64,000 bases of DNA from an uncultured Bacilli bacterium (GTDB lineage: Bacteria; Bacillota_I; Bacilli_A; RF39; UBA660): positions 35,025 to 99,024 of the forward strand of contig CANROU010000003.1 in the NCBI GenBank assembly GCA_947632325.1. Reading direction: 5' to 3'. Shown one piece after another: positions 47,478 to 56,698 of this stretch. Made by a program: the position numbers and the translations under genes. The notes below the pieces were generated by a model, which searched no databases, was not told where the DNA came from, and saw only the letters and a list, made by a program, of their open reading frames with translations. Each line of letters starts with the position of its first letter. The first letter of the stretch is position 1.

Positions 47478-48035
47478 TTCAATAACTTTAATCGCATCCG
47501 CAATATTTTTACGCACTATATATCCTGAAATTAAATCCAGCAAGGCGTAAATCATTAAAAATATACCAATGATCTTTGTAATAACTACGGCTCCTGCAAA
47601 AGGATTAAAAATTAAAATTAAGCCACATAGCAACAAGATGACACCTGCGATGAGATTGCCTAGCCACATTTTTGATTTATAACTTTTTAATTGTAGAGCA
47701 AATTGGACTTTAAAAGCACTGCTTATTGTAATCCATATACCAATGATCAAAGGTATAACACTTGCTAAAGCATGGGGATTAAATATTAAAGCTAAACCAA
47801 CTAGTAAACATATAATTCCATACACAATGTCAAAGCGATACATTCTTTCTTCTTTCATTTTCCAATATCTTACAAAAGCACAAACACTCAAGGCTATTAT
47901 AAAGCCACCTAAAATATAAGAAATTACTTCAATAGTTGCTTCTGACTTCCACACTAAAAATAAACCTATTATAATATAACAAAGCGCAGATACGATTGAA
48001 CTACTTGTTTTTATTACTACATTTTTCATAACCAT
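47472..48035 (-). CDS. DUF308 (HdeD-like) membrane protein
   Basis: 187 residues with six membrane helices in three hairpins. Each pair ends in a polar turn with Asn-Pro (IFNPHALASVIPLIIG, IFNPFAGAVVITKIIG), as in HdeD/DUF308 proteins. In Escherichia coli HdeD helps acid resistance. The role here is unknown. It has its own gene unit, with the ABC transporter terminator upstream. Confidence 0.8.
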   Translation of the reverse strand: MVMKNVVIKTSSSIVSALCYIIIGLFLVWKSEATIEVISYILGGFIIALSVCAFVRYWKMKEERMYRFDIVYGIICLLVGLALIFNPHALASVIPLIIGIWITISSAFKVQFALQLKSYKSKMWLGNLIAGVILLLCGLILIFNPFAGAVVITKIIGIFLMIYALLDLISGYIVRKNIADAIKVIEK

Positions 48036-48070
48036 CCCTCAATTCACCATAATTATAACATATTTCTTCT

Positions 48071-48094
48071 AAAAAAAGAACCCTAAGGTTCTAA
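48071..48094 (-). terminator. rho-independent terminator of the ABC transporter gene
   Basis: Stem AGAACC/GGTTCT with TTTTTTT on the minus strand. Confidence 0.8.
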
Positions 48095-48114
48095 TAATTT
48101 TATTGGCCAAGATT

Positions 48115-50433
48115 TTATTCTGTTCTAAGGGCTTCAACTGGATCTTTTTTAGAAGCCACCCTAGATGGAATAGATCCACTTATAATAGTTAATATGACGC
48201 TGATAATTACTAATAATAAAGCATGAATTGGATTTAATTTAGCAACATTTGGTAATTCTGTCAAATTTTCAATAATAATATTCGCCGGTATAACTAATAA
48301 TCTAGCAATGATAATTCCCAATAGTCCAGAACATAAACCGATAATAAATGTTTCGGCATTAAACACGCGCTTAATATCTTTTTTTCTAGCTCCAAGAGCT
48401 CGTAAAATACCAATTTCCTTTGTTCTTTCTAGTACTGAAATATAAGTGATAATACCTATCATGATGGAAGAGACTACTAAAGAAATAGCTGAAAAGGCAA
48501 TTAAAACCACTGTTATAGCATCCATAATATTTCCTGATAAACTACTAATCATTGAGGCCATATCAGTATATAGAATGCTATCCTTTTCTTCTTTATTTTC
48601 GTTATACTTATCTAAATATTCGGTAATTCTATCTTTTGAATCAAAATCTTTAGGATAAATATAAACCGCAACCGGTATTGTATCAGCCCCTAAATAACTT
48701 AAAATTAAATCTTTGGTATTAGTTTGGCTATTATCATCAAAAGGTTGCCCTGTTAAAACATTATAATTTATACTTTCCTGATAATTAACAATAGCAGATT
48801 CTTTATTATTTTCAATAATCATATCTACTAAACTAGGTGTATAAGCAATGCCCGTTCCAGAAGTAATCAACTCTTTACCTTCTTTACCACGTATAATAGC
48901 TTGTATTTTTAAAGATATATTATTTTTATTATTATACATTTCTTCATAATTTTGATTAACCATAAAGAAATTACCTTTATTGATATAATAATCATCATTC
49001 ATTATTACTTTTAATTCTTTGTTTAAAATATCATCAAAAGTGATATTTTGATTAGTATCAAATCCCAACATTTCCAATTGCGATTTTGAAAGACGATTTT
49101 TTGAATCAACAATTAAAATAAGCCCTGGTTCATCTGTTTTTATTTTTCCCGCTAAAACGTCATAGTTATTAACGATTACATCCGCTGGTCTATTATCCAT
49201 GTTGCTAGGAAACAATTGCCAACGTGTCATTACATTATTATTAATATCTAAAGGCATATAAGTACCATCTGTTTTTTGGGTAATAATATTCATACCTGTT
49301 GTTCTACTATAAGATAAGCCACCGACATCATCTTTACTCAATTTCTCAATATAATCTATATAATCACTGGTCAGTTTATTAGTGTGCATTAAATCTTCTA
49401 CAACATCGTTCATAGGTGCAATTTCTTGTTTTGACGAATATTTTTCAAGACCACTATTATCTAAATTTTCTTGATAATTAATCATTGTTTCAGCATCCAT
49501 TTCCATGGCTTGTTCACTAATAATAATGGGCATTTGGGACAAGGATTCTTGCTCGAATTTATCAATTTGTATTTTAAATCCATTTGACAAAGACAAAATT
49601 AAAGCTATACCAATAATACCTATACTAGCTGCGAAAGAGGTTAAAGCTGTACGACCTTTTTTAGTTTTTATATTATTAAAAGATAACTTTAAAGCAGCTA
49701 AAAAATTCATAGCTGTTTTACGAATGTGTACCTCCTCTGTAACTTCATCATCAGTTTTTATAGGATTAGAGTCACTAACAATTTCACCATCCTGCATTTT
49801 AACAATTCTAGTAGCATACTCCTCAGCTAAAGTAGGATTATGGGTTACCATTATAACTAATTTATCTTTAGCAATTTTTTGGATCAAGTTCATGATTTGA
49901 ATACTAGTATTGCTGTCCAAAGCACCCGTTGGTTCATCAGCTAAAATAATATCCGGATCATTTACCAAAGCTCTAGCAATAGCTACTCTTTGCATTTGAC
50001 CACCAGACATTTGATTGGGTTTCTTATGAGCGTGATCTTTTAAACCTACTTGTTTTAAAGCAGCCATGGCTCTTTTTCTTTTTTCTTTAACACTAACACC
50101 ACTTAAAGTTAAGCTCATCTCGATATTATCCAATATACTAATGTGCCCAATTAAATTATAACTTTGGAATATAAATCCTACACAGTTATTGCGATAAGCA
50201 TCCCAATCTACATCTTTAAATTTTTTAGTAGATTTATGATTTATTAATAAATCCCCACTATCATAGCGATCTAAACCACCTATAACATTAAGTAACGTTG
50301 TTTTGCCACTACCACTGGCCCCTAATATGCTTACAAACTCATTTTTACGAAATTTTAGATTAATATCTTTCAAAGCTATTTGAGTTAATTCACCTGTTTT
50401 ATAGCTCTTCTTTATTTTTTTTAATTCCAACAT
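48115..50433 (-). CDS. MacB-like ABC transporter, ATPase fused to FtsX-type permease
   Basis: 772 residues. The ATPase (1-230) has Walker A GASGSGKTT at about 37-45, signature MSGGQMQRVAIARAL and Walker B DIILADEPTGALDS. A membrane helix near 265 leads to a large extracytoplasmic domain (about 290-640) and then three FtsX helices ending TISGSIPSRVASKKDPVEALR. These type VII ABC systems do not transport through the membrane directly. They couple ATP hydrolysis to work outside it, for example peptide resistance or lipoprotein handling. No two-component system is adjacent, so the substrate is unknown. Confidence 0.9.
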   Translation of the reverse strand: MLELKKIKKSYKTGELTQIALKDINLKFRKNEFVSILGASGSGKTTLLNVIGGLDRYDSGDLLINHKSTKKFKDVDWDAYRNNCVGFIFQSYNLIGHISILDNIEMSLTLSGVSVKEKRKRAMAALKQVGLKDHAHKKPNQMSGGQMQRVAIARALVNDPDIILADEPTGALDSNTSIQIMNLIQKIAKDKLVIMVTHNPTLAEEYATRIVKMQDGEIVSDSNPIKTDDEVTEEVHIRKTAMNFLAALKLSFNNIKTKKGRTALTSFAASIGIIGIALILSLSNGFKIQIDKFEQESLSQMPIIISEQAMEMDAETMINYQENLDNSGLEKYSSKQEIAPMNDVVEDLMHTNKLTSDYIDYIEKLSKDDVGGLSYSRTTGMNIITQKTDGTYMPLDINNNVMTRWQLFPSNMDNRPADVIVNNYDVLAGKIKTDEPGLILIVDSKNRLSKSQLEMLGFDTNQNITFDDILNKELKVIMNDDYYINKGNFFMVNQNYEEMYNNKNNISLKIQAIIRGKEGKELITSGTGIAYTPSLVDMIIENNKESAIVNYQESINYNVLTGQPFDDNSQTNTKDLILSYLGADTIPVAVYIYPKDFDSKDRITEYLDKYNENKEEKDSILYTDMASMISSLSGNIMDAITVVLIAFSAISLVVSSIMIGIITYISVLERTKEIGILRALGARKKDIKRVFNAETFIIGLCSGLLGIIIARLLVIPANIIIENLTELPNVAKLNPIHALLLVIISVILTIISGSIPSRVASKKDPVEALRTE

Positions 50434-50635
50434 AATATTTTCCTCTCTATATCATACATATATTATACTCTTAGTATATGATTTTACCTTATTATTTTGT
50501 TAAATATTATTTTATTGTATCTTATTTTGACCTACATCATTACTGTTCTCTAGCAATCATTATTTTTTTAATAAAAAATACTAGTTTCACATTAATAGAG
50601 TAAAATATGAATTCATAAATATTTTATGTAATTAA
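50434..50635. other. intergenic region without recognisable gene
   Basis: AT-rich gap between the ABC transporter and gpsA. I see no convincing small gene, RNA or terminator here. Confidence 0.5.
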
Positions 50636-51610
50636 TTAACGGGCATTTAATAAGGTTAATAAGCTTTTAGGATCTTGATTGTTAAATACTATTTGATAAA
50701 TACAATCTATAATAGGCAACTCTAAATTATTTTTCATAATTAATTGTTGTAAAGATTGCAAAGTATATATCCCTTCAACAGTATGATGATCTAAATAAGA
50801 TGACAGTTCATCTTTAGTAGAAGATTGGCCAATTAATTGCCCATAACAAAAATTACGACTTTTATTACTAGTACATGTTAATAGTAGATCACCAAAGCCA
50901 GCATAAGACATAATAGTTTTACCCTGTCCCCCTAATTTATCAATTAATCTTTTAATATCGTGAATAGCATCAGTGATAAACATAGCTCTTGTCGACTCAG
51001 GTAAATTCATTCCCACTAACATTCCAACTGCTAGAGCGATTACATTTTTACTAGCTGAACATATTTCTACACCTAATACATCATCCGTTGTTTTTAATCT
51101 AATATTACTGTTTGCTAAACTTCTTTTGATAAGATCCTCCGTTTCACTACTTACAGTAGCTAAAGCTAAACCTATTGGCACTTTAGAAGCAATATCAATA
51201 GCGAACGATGGTCCAGCTATTACAGCTATTTTATCTAAATGAATATAGCGATTAACAATATCTGTTAGTAAGGCACATGTGTTATTTTCAATGCCTTTAG
51301 AAGCTATGCAAAGTGATTGTTTAGCATTTAAATGGGGAAGCATCAATTTCATAGTTTCATCTACATATTCTGCCGGAATAGCCATAATTATTAAATCTTG
51401 ATTTATTACAGCTTTTTTTATATCATTTGTAAATTCTATTTCTTTAGGAATTATTATGCCAGGGAGCTTTGAATCATCACAACGTTTGTTACATAAATCT
51501 GTTTTTTCATCTTCAAATTTGGTCCACATAATTACATCATTTCCACTATCATGAAAACTAATTCCTAGGGCTAGACCATAAGCACCCGTACCAATTATTC
51601 CTATTTTCAT
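50636..51610 (-). CDS. gpsA: glycerol-3-phosphate dehydrogenase [NAD(P)+]
   Basis: 324 residues with the Rossmann motif IGTGAYGLALG at the start, the GPSFAIDI site, the catalytic Lys in CSASKNVIALA and GFGDLLLTCTS. It reduces dihydroxyacetone phosphate to sn-glycerol 3-phosphate, the precursor of phospholipids and of the LtaS-made polymer. The length is normal. Confidence 0.96.
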   Translation of the reverse strand: MKIGIIGTGAYGLALGISFHDSGNDVIMWTKFEDEKTDLCNKRCDDSKLPGIIIPKEIEFTNDIKKAVINQDLIIMAIPAEYVDETMKLMLPHLNAKQSLCIASKGIENNTCALLTDIVNRYIHLDKIAVIAGPSFAIDIASKVPIGLALATVSSETEDLIKRSLANSNIRLKTTDDVLGVEICSASKNVIALAVGMLVGMNLPESTRAMFITDAIHDIKRLIDKLGGQGKTIMSYAGFGDLLLTCTSNKSRNFCYGQLIGQSSTKDELSSYLDHHTVEGIYTLQSLQQLIMKNNLELPIIDCIYQIVFNNQDPKSLLTLLNAR

Positions 51611-51636
51611 GTTATCACCTCAGTTAGTATTATTAA

Positions 51637-52764
51637 TTATTTATCCATTTCTTGTTTCTTATCTGTTATTTTCTTTAATATTTTTTCTTTGCCGTTTAAT
51701 AATGGTGTCATTGGTTCTTGTTTATTTAAGGTATTGATGATTTTAGCCATATATTTAGAGCAATCAACTTCCCTAAACCATTTTAATTGTTTTACCTTTG
51801 GTTCTACATAAGTTAAATTAGTCGTATACAATTTGTAAAACAAACCTTTTTGATAAGCCTCTTCAAACAATTTAACACTTTCCTCACCATTGCTGAAAAG
51901 AGCAAAGGATGCAAACAAATAAACTCTAGCAGCTTGTTTTTCTTTAAGTTTTTCAGCGACTTCAATCATAGAGACACCTGATGAAATCATGTCATCAACT
52001 ACTATCACATTCTTGCCTTTTACATCTTTACCTAAGTATTCATGAGCTACAATGGGATTTTTACCATTTTCAATTCTTGAAAAATCACGACGTTTATAAA
52101 AGATACCTACATCGCACGTTAACATATCGGCATAATATCTAGCTCTATCAACGGCTCCTGTATCTGGACTTATAATAAACAAATTAGAAAAATCTATATC
52201 CTCATCTTTAATAAATGCACTCAAAATAGAGTATGTAGGATATGGATTTTCGAAAGCTGTAGTAGGTTTGATTGCATTATCACAAGCATCTTTATTATGA
52301 GCATCAAAAGTGATGATACGATTTACTCCTAAATTTTCTAATTCTTTTAAGGCGATAGATAAATCTAATGATTCTCTTCCTTTTTTCTTGTGCTGTCTTG
52401 ATTCGTATAAATATGGCATTACAACGCTTATATTACGAGCATTACCATCACAAGCTGAAATGACCCTTTTAAGATCTTGAAAATGATCATCAGGGCTCTT
52501 ATAGGTAGTTAAACCGTGCATTTTATATGTACAACTGTAATTGCCAACATCGCTTAATATATATAAGTCTTGTTCTCTAACTGAATCAAGCAATTGACCT
52601 TTACCTTCACCACTACTGAATCTAGTGATTAAATTTGGTACCATATAACTAAAGTTCTTATCTTCAATACCCCTCATTTTTTTTAGATGCATATTAACTT
52701 TGTCGCCAAATTCTAAAAAGTTGTCCATTACAATCAATTTTAAATTATCTGTTACTGCTTTCAT
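51637..52764 (-). CDS. prs: ribose-phosphate pyrophosphokinase family protein
   Basis: 375 residues from the ATG at 52764, with GGAGG nine bases before it. It keeps the PRPP-binding loop VIVVDDMISSGVSMIE and an ATP-site segment with MPYLYESRQHKKKGRES. It is about 60 residues longer than classical Prs (about 315) because of an N-terminal extension and a C-terminal tail, a variant seen in reduced Bacilli and Mollicutes-like genomes. It would make PRPP for nucleotide synthesis. Confidence 0.85.
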   Translation of the reverse strand: MKAVTDNLKLIVMDNFLEFGDKVNMHLKKMRGIEDKNFSYMVPNLITRFSSGEGKGQLLDSVREQDLYILSDVGNYSCTYKMHGLTTYKSPDDHFQDLKRVISACDGNARNISVVMPYLYESRQHKKKGRESLDLSIALKELENLGVNRIITFDAHNKDACDNAIKPTTAFENPYPTYSILSAFIKDEDIDFSNLFIISPDTGAVDRARYYADMLTCDVGIFYKRRDFSRIENGKNPIVAHEYLGKDVKGKNVIVVDDMISSGVSMIEVAEKLKEKQAARVYLFASFALFSNGEESVKLFEEAYQKGLFYKLYTTNLTYVEPKVKQLKWFREVDCSKYMAKIINTLNKQEPMTPLLNGKEKILKKITDKKQEMDK

Positions 52765-52858
52765 TAATCCAAACCTCCAAACTATTTTATAAATTAATTG
52801 TATCATAATTTAGCGAAAAAAAAAGAACATTAGATTATTTTTTTATTTTTTTGATATA

Positions 52859-52889
52859 ACAAAACACTTTGAAAATATCAAAGTGTTAT
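52859..52889 (-). terminator. rho-independent terminator after the truncated amidase
   Basis: Ten-bp stem AACACTTTGA/TCAAAGTGTT with a T-rich minus-strand tail. Confidence 0.85.
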
Positions 52890-52890
52890 T

Positions 52891-53517
52891 TTAATTAGGA
52901 ATTTGTAATTGTTGATTTATGCTTAGGTTGTTGCTCTCGAGATTATTTAGCTCTTTAATTTTATCAACAGTGGTATTATAACGCTTGGCAATATTCCACA
53001 AGCTATCACCTTTTTGCACGGTGTAAATAGTGGGAGTAGCATCACTAGGGATCAGTAATTGTTGTCCGATTTGCAAATCAATATTAGCTAAATTGTTAAT
53101 ATCAATTAAATCTTGGATTAGTACACCAAAGCGTTTGGCAATATTCCATAAACTATCGCCTTTTTCAACGGTGTAATATTGCCCATTTGTACTATTTAAT
53201 GGTTGATATGGAGTGTTGGTATAATTAGCAACAGCTTCAACTACTCCTTCCACATAATTTAATAAATTATCATTAATTCTTTCAGCATCATTTTCATTAT
53301 CTAAATAACCATATTCGATTAAAATTGGTTGTAAATTTTTAGTATCTCTATGAATAAAGTAATAATCTTGAATAGGGTTTTCGGGTAAACGTCGTTGATA
53401 ATATTTATAGCCAACTTGCCCTGATTTTTCAATATTATCAAATATGAGTCCAGCAAGAGTGCTATTATCCCTCAAGGCATACACAACTTCAGCACCTTCG
53501 CCACCTGATGGGTTCAT
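52891..53517 (-). pseudogene. 5'-truncated N-acetylmuramoyl-L-alanine amidase with two LysM domains
   Basis: The remaining 208 residues start MNPSGGEGAEVVYAL, which is the middle of an Amidase_3 domain. The zinc-binding HxGH and Glu regions that should precede it are missing, while the late catalytic Glu in LIEYGYLDN is kept. Two LysM repeats follow (each GDSLWNIAKR...), which bind peptidoglycan. There is no ribosome site before the ATG, and stop codons lie just upstream in frame. The break coincides with the left end of the mobile element, so the gene was probably split by integration. The remnant is likely inactive unless the element excises. Confidence 0.75.
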
Positions 53518-53591
53518 TTACCATTAGTAATATATCTAATAATATTTATTCTTGTTCCGCAGATACTTATTTTTGTGAAACAAAAATATTT

Positions 53592-53771
53592 TCATTGATT
53601 GTTTTTGTTTTCTTGATTTATAATTTTTTTCTTATTTTCTTCATGTTGCATTTCTAAACAAAATTTCATTACTTCCTTTTGAAAGTCATTTAAGTTATCA
53701 CATTTATCAACCATATTTTTAACTAATTCTTTCCAATTATCATCCACTTTTATTTTTTCTTCTGCTGTCAT
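53592..53771 (-). CDS. small hypothetical protein of the mobile element
   Basis: 59 residues, MTAEEKIKVDDNWKELV onward, helical, charged and with two Cys residues. AAAGGAAGAG lies seven bases before the ATG. It sits between the recombinase and the element boundary, transcribed in the same direction. No family was recognised; a recombination directionality factor or accessory protein is possible because of its position. Confidence 0.55.
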   Translation of the reverse strand: MTAEEKIKVDDNWKELVKNMVDKCDNLNDFQKEVMKFCLEMQHEENKKKIINQENKNNQ

Positions 53772-53840
53772 AATTTTTCTCTTCCTTTCAAATAAGTTTA
53801 GAACTATTATATCAAAAATAGTTTAATAAAGTTAGTCTGA

Positions 53841-55502
53841 CTATATATTATTTCTTACTTTTCTACCATATGGATTACGTGCTAAATTTCTATTTTCATA
53901 TTTGAAAGTAACTTCTGGAATAACATCATATTTATATATAATAGTAATATTTCTATCTTTATCAATAACTATTTTATCTATTAGAGTATCAATCAATTCC
54001 TTTTTAGGTTTATTTAAATCTAATAGTTTTTTAATCTTTTTTGTATAATTAGGCAAAATACTAACTTTATTTTTTATTTTATATTTCTTAACTAGTTCAT
54101 TATCTATACTTTCATTTATCTGTTTTAATTTATTTTCCGATTCACTAGCTAATACCTTATAAGCATCTACAGAAATAATTCCATCACACCTATCATTATA
54201 TAAAGTTGCTAATCTATTAGTTATTTTATCTTTTTCAATTTGTAATTCCTTTATAACTTTATCTATATCAGTTGTTTCTTTATGAATATTTTTAACAATT
54301 TCACTATTTAATTCATTTACATCAAGTTCTTTAATTAATTTAGATACTGATTTATTAATTTGTTCTAAAATTTGTTCTTCTAAATAATTATACGGATAAA
54401 AATGTGAATAGCATCTTCCTCTTACAGGATCTCTAGAATATCTATTGCAATTAACTGACCAATAATCTAACTTTTTTCTATAAAGTACAGTTAATCTATT
54501 TTGACACTCTTTGCAAAACAATTTTCCTTCCAATAATCTTTTTTCTCTATTAGTTTTTACTTCGTAATTTCTAGTATTTCTTTTTCTCAAAGTATTAACA
54601 TAATTGAAAGTATCCTTATCTACTAATGCCTCATGTGTGTTTTCAACTATTATCCATAGTTTTTCATCTAAAGTTATTTTCTTTTTTGATTTATAATTAA
54701 CTTTTGTTTGAGTATGTTGTACTAAATCCCCAGTATAAATTCTATTACATAAAATCTTTTTCACTGTAGAAATATTCCAATTATCTCTATCAATTAATCT
54801 TGATGAATAGTTAGTCTTTTTATATCCACTTGGAGTTTGTACTTTTGCTTTATTAAGTCTATTTGCTATTTCAGTAGGTCCAATTCCATCTGCTCTCCAT
54901 TTGAATATATTTTTAACAACAGGTGCAGTTTCTGGATTAGGTATTAAGTGTCCCTTATCTTCTGGATCCCTCATATAGCCAAAGCAAGGCAAACTTCCAA
55001 CAAATTTTCCATTCTTTCTTTTTTCATTTAATACATTCCTAATTTTAACTGAGTTTTGCTTACTATAATAATCATTACAAGCAATTATAAAAGTTGATGA
55101 ATCATTACTAGCTTGATTTTTAAAACTATCATATGATTCTAATATAGAAATAAATCTTATATTATTTTCTGGAAAAAATGTTTCAATATAATATCCTGTC
55201 ATAACATGATCTCTACCTAGTCTTGATAAATCTTTTACTATGATACAATTTATTTTTTTGTTATTTATATCTTCTAACATTTTTTGAAATCCAGGTCTTT
55301 CAAAATCAGTACCAGAATATCCATCATCAACATATTCTTTAACTAAATTAAAATTATTATTTTTAACATAACTCCTTAATAATTCTTTTTGATTAATCAC
55401 ACTTTCACTATCAGATTCATATTTTTTATCTTTATCTTCTTGAGATAATCTTATGTAGATTCCAACATTGAAATCTACACCAGTTAAGTAAGTATTATAC
55501 AT
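53841..55502 (-). CDS. large serine recombinase (site-specific integrase)
   Basis: 553 residues. The N-terminal resolvase domain has the catalytic Ser in VGIYIRLS at residue 20 and IVKDLSRLGRDH. A recombinase domain (about 170-280) follows, and a zinc-ribbon with LFCKECQ then CNRYSR...CYSH (about 330-370) leads to coiled-coil helices (380-480). This is the TnpX/TndX layout used by Tn4451- and Tn5397-like elements. It should catalyse integration and excision of the element through a two-base core. The ATG at 55502 follows AGGAGG. It is adjacent to the split amidase gene. Confidence 0.93.
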   Translation of the reverse strand: MYNTYLTGVDFNVGIYIRLSQEDKDKKYESDSESVINQKELLRSYVKNNNFNLVKEYVDDGYSGTDFERPGFQKMLEDINNKKINCIIVKDLSRLGRDHVMTGYYIETFFPENNIRFISILESYDSFKNQASNDSSTFIIACNDYYSKQNSVKIRNVLNEKRKNGKFVGSLPCFGYMRDPEDKGHLIPNPETAPVVKNIFKWRADGIGPTEIANRLNKAKVQTPSGYKKTNYSSRLIDRDNWNISTVKKILCNRIYTGDLVQHTQTKVNYKSKKKITLDEKLWIIVENTHEALVDKDTFNYVNTLRKRNTRNYEVKTNREKRLLEGKLFCKECQNRLTVLYRKKLDYWSVNCNRYSRDPVRGRCYSHFYPYNYLEEQILEQINKSVSKLIKELDVNELNSEIVKNIHKETTDIDKVIKELQIEKDKITNRLATLYNDRCDGIISVDAYKVLASESENKLKQINESIDNELVKKYKIKNKVSILPNYTKKIKKLLDLNKPKKELIDTLIDKIVIDKDRNITIIYKYDVIPEVTFKYENRNLARNPYGRKVRNNI

Positions 55503-55561
55503 TTATCCTCCTTTTCTTCTTACTTAATTGGGTATTAAGACTCATCCATGATAACATCATC

Positions 55562-55681
55562 TTACTTGATTTGCAAATCATTAGTTGGATGATTCTCCTT
55601 TTCTTCTTTTATTATCTCTTCAATTAAATATTTTAAAATAAGATCTTTAAATGTAGTGTTATTCAAATAGGCATCCTCCAT
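55562..55681 (-). CDS. small protein upstream of the recombinase
   Basis: 39 residues, MEDAYLNNTTFKDLILKYL then an acidic EEIIKEEKEN helix. AGGTGG lies seven bases before the ATG at 55681. Short acidic helical peptides in this position are common in serine-recombinase elements of Firmicutes. Its start is overlapped by a 27-codon frame with a strong ribosome site, suggesting coupled translation. Confidence 0.45.
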   Translation of the reverse strand: MEDAYLNNTTFKDLILKYLIEEIIKEEKENHPTNDLQIK

Positions 55682-55742
55682 GATTAAACCACCTATTTAA
55701 ATTTATGTTTAAATTATTTATTATTGATATTTTTTCATACAT
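55659..55742 (-). CDS. possible 27-residue coupled peptide
   Basis: MYEKISIINNLNINLNRWF onward, from the ATG at 55742, with AAAGGAG eight bases upstream. It runs across the ribosome site and start of the 39-residue gene. It may act as a translational coupler for the genes leading to the recombinase. Confidence 0.35.
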   Translation of the reverse strand: MYEKISIINNLNINLNRWFNHGGCLFE

Positions 55743-55880
55743 ATATCAAACTCCTTTCTAGTTATTTAACTAGTTATATATTTAAACTAGTTAATTTATA
55801 ATTTTCATATTTTTATATTTTATTTATTATATTATTGTAGTTAAATTTATCTTTTGAAAAAGAAAAATACATCCATTCAA

Positions 55881-56189
55881 TTAGTCTTTATAATCTAAAT
55901 TTATGGATTTATTTATTTCATTAACTATAAATATTTTTCTTATGAATTTATGTTTAAATTCCATTTTAATATAATTATTGTCAGATAACTCTTTTAAAAG
56001 TCTTGTAATAGCCCTCGTGCCTACATTTAATTTATCAGCTAAATAACTATTATTAGCATAACAATATCCTTCTTGATAAGTTAATAACACTAATAACCCA
56101 TATAGTAATTTAGCACTCGAACTTACATTATTATCAGTTAATAATACAATTGGTATTTTTATATAATTATCATAATTCACATATATCAC
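55881..56189 (-). CDS. helix-turn-helix protein (replication/regulation type)
   Basis: 102 residues. A winged-helix segment, SAKLLYGLLVLLTYQEGYCY, then ANNSYLADKLNVGTRAITRLLKELSDNNYI, matches the HTH_36/RepA-N style found in plasmid and phage proteins. The start has an AGGAGGTG site, and the frame begins right after the ribbon-helix-helix remnant. It probably binds DNA of the element, possibly the iteron arrays, but that is untested. Confidence 0.7.
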   Translation of the reverse strand: MIYVNYDNYIKIPIVLLTDNNVSSSAKLLYGLLVLLTYQEGYCYANNSYLADKLNVGTRAITRLLKELSDNNYIKMEFKHKFIRKIFIVNEINKSINLDYKD

Positions 56190-56192
56190 CTC

Positions 56193-56352
56193 CTAATCAT
56201 TATCTTTGTAATTATGATTTTTTAACATTTCAATATAACCTATTTCTAATAATTCTTTCATCATTTTAGAAATAGATAAATTATAAAATTTAGCCATTAA
56301 TTTTATTCTATCGAATAATTCAAATGGTAAATATAGTTTAAATATTCTCATT
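56193..56352 (-). pseudogene. frameshifted ribbon-helix-helix protein
   Basis: The ATG at 56352 with GGAGG reads MRIF and stops because of a run of four T residues. Removing one T restores MRIFKLYLPFELFDRIKL then MAKFYNLSISKMMKEL, a typical short RHH repressor of about 52 residues that ends at 56193, just before the ribosome site of the HTH gene. It looks like a recently broken regulator, or a programmed or sequencing frameshift. Confidence 0.5.
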
Positions 56353-56421
56353 GCATTCCTCCTTCCTAATAGGATGATTTCCTATTAAATTATTGTGATT
56401 TCTAAAAAAGCAGGATAAGAA

Positions 56422-56516
56422 AATAGCACCACAAATTAAAAAAATCCTTATTATATAAGGAAATTTAATGGTGCTATTCTTATTTCGTACTTACGAAATA
56501 CATCCTACTTCGTAGG
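56422..56516 (-). promoter_or_regulatory. three consecutive hairpins with an intrinsic terminator
   Basis: In minus-strand order: CCTAC/GTAGG (56504-56516), TTTCGTA/TACGAAA (56483-56498), and AATAGCACCA/TGGTGCTATT (56422-56478). The last encloses TCCTTAT/ATAAGGA followed by seven T residues. The nested terminator-like stem suggests attenuation upstream of the RHH-HTH genes. Confidence 0.55.
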
Positions 56517-56578
56517 TTAATATAAAGGATGTTACTCTATTTAACCCTTTATTTATAATAAATATTAATTAATGGTTA

Positions 56579-56626
56579 TCATCCTATTCTAATGAAATTT
56601 AGAATTTTTATAGGATGACTAGTCAT
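56579..56626 (-). CDS. possible leader peptide (15 residues)
   Basis: MTSHPIKILNFIRIG, with GGAGG eight bases before the ATG at 56626. The ATGACTAGTCAT palindrome (56615-56626) overlaps its start. It precedes the hairpin cascade, a layout typical of leader-peptide attenuation. Confidence 0.4.
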   Translation of the reverse strand: MTSHPIKILNFIRIG

Positions 56627-56642
56627 AATCATCGCCTCCTCT

Positions 56643-56692
56643 AAAATAGCAAAAAAAGGAGACCTAAGTCCTCCTATAAATATTGCTATTTT
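56643..56692 (-). terminator. nested hairpin with intrinsic terminator
   Basis: An outer stem AAAATAGCAA/TTGCTATTTT encloses AGGAGGAC...GTCTCCT followed by seven T residues on the minus strand, just before the leader peptide ribosome site. Confidence 0.55.
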
Positions 56693-56698
56693 ACTCTA

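Noticed and set aside
53841..55502. Prophage integrase
   Set aside because: The recombinase has the large serine form, but no capsid, tail or lysis gene is visible. A non-phage integrative element fits better, though a phage cannot be fully excluded beyond the window.
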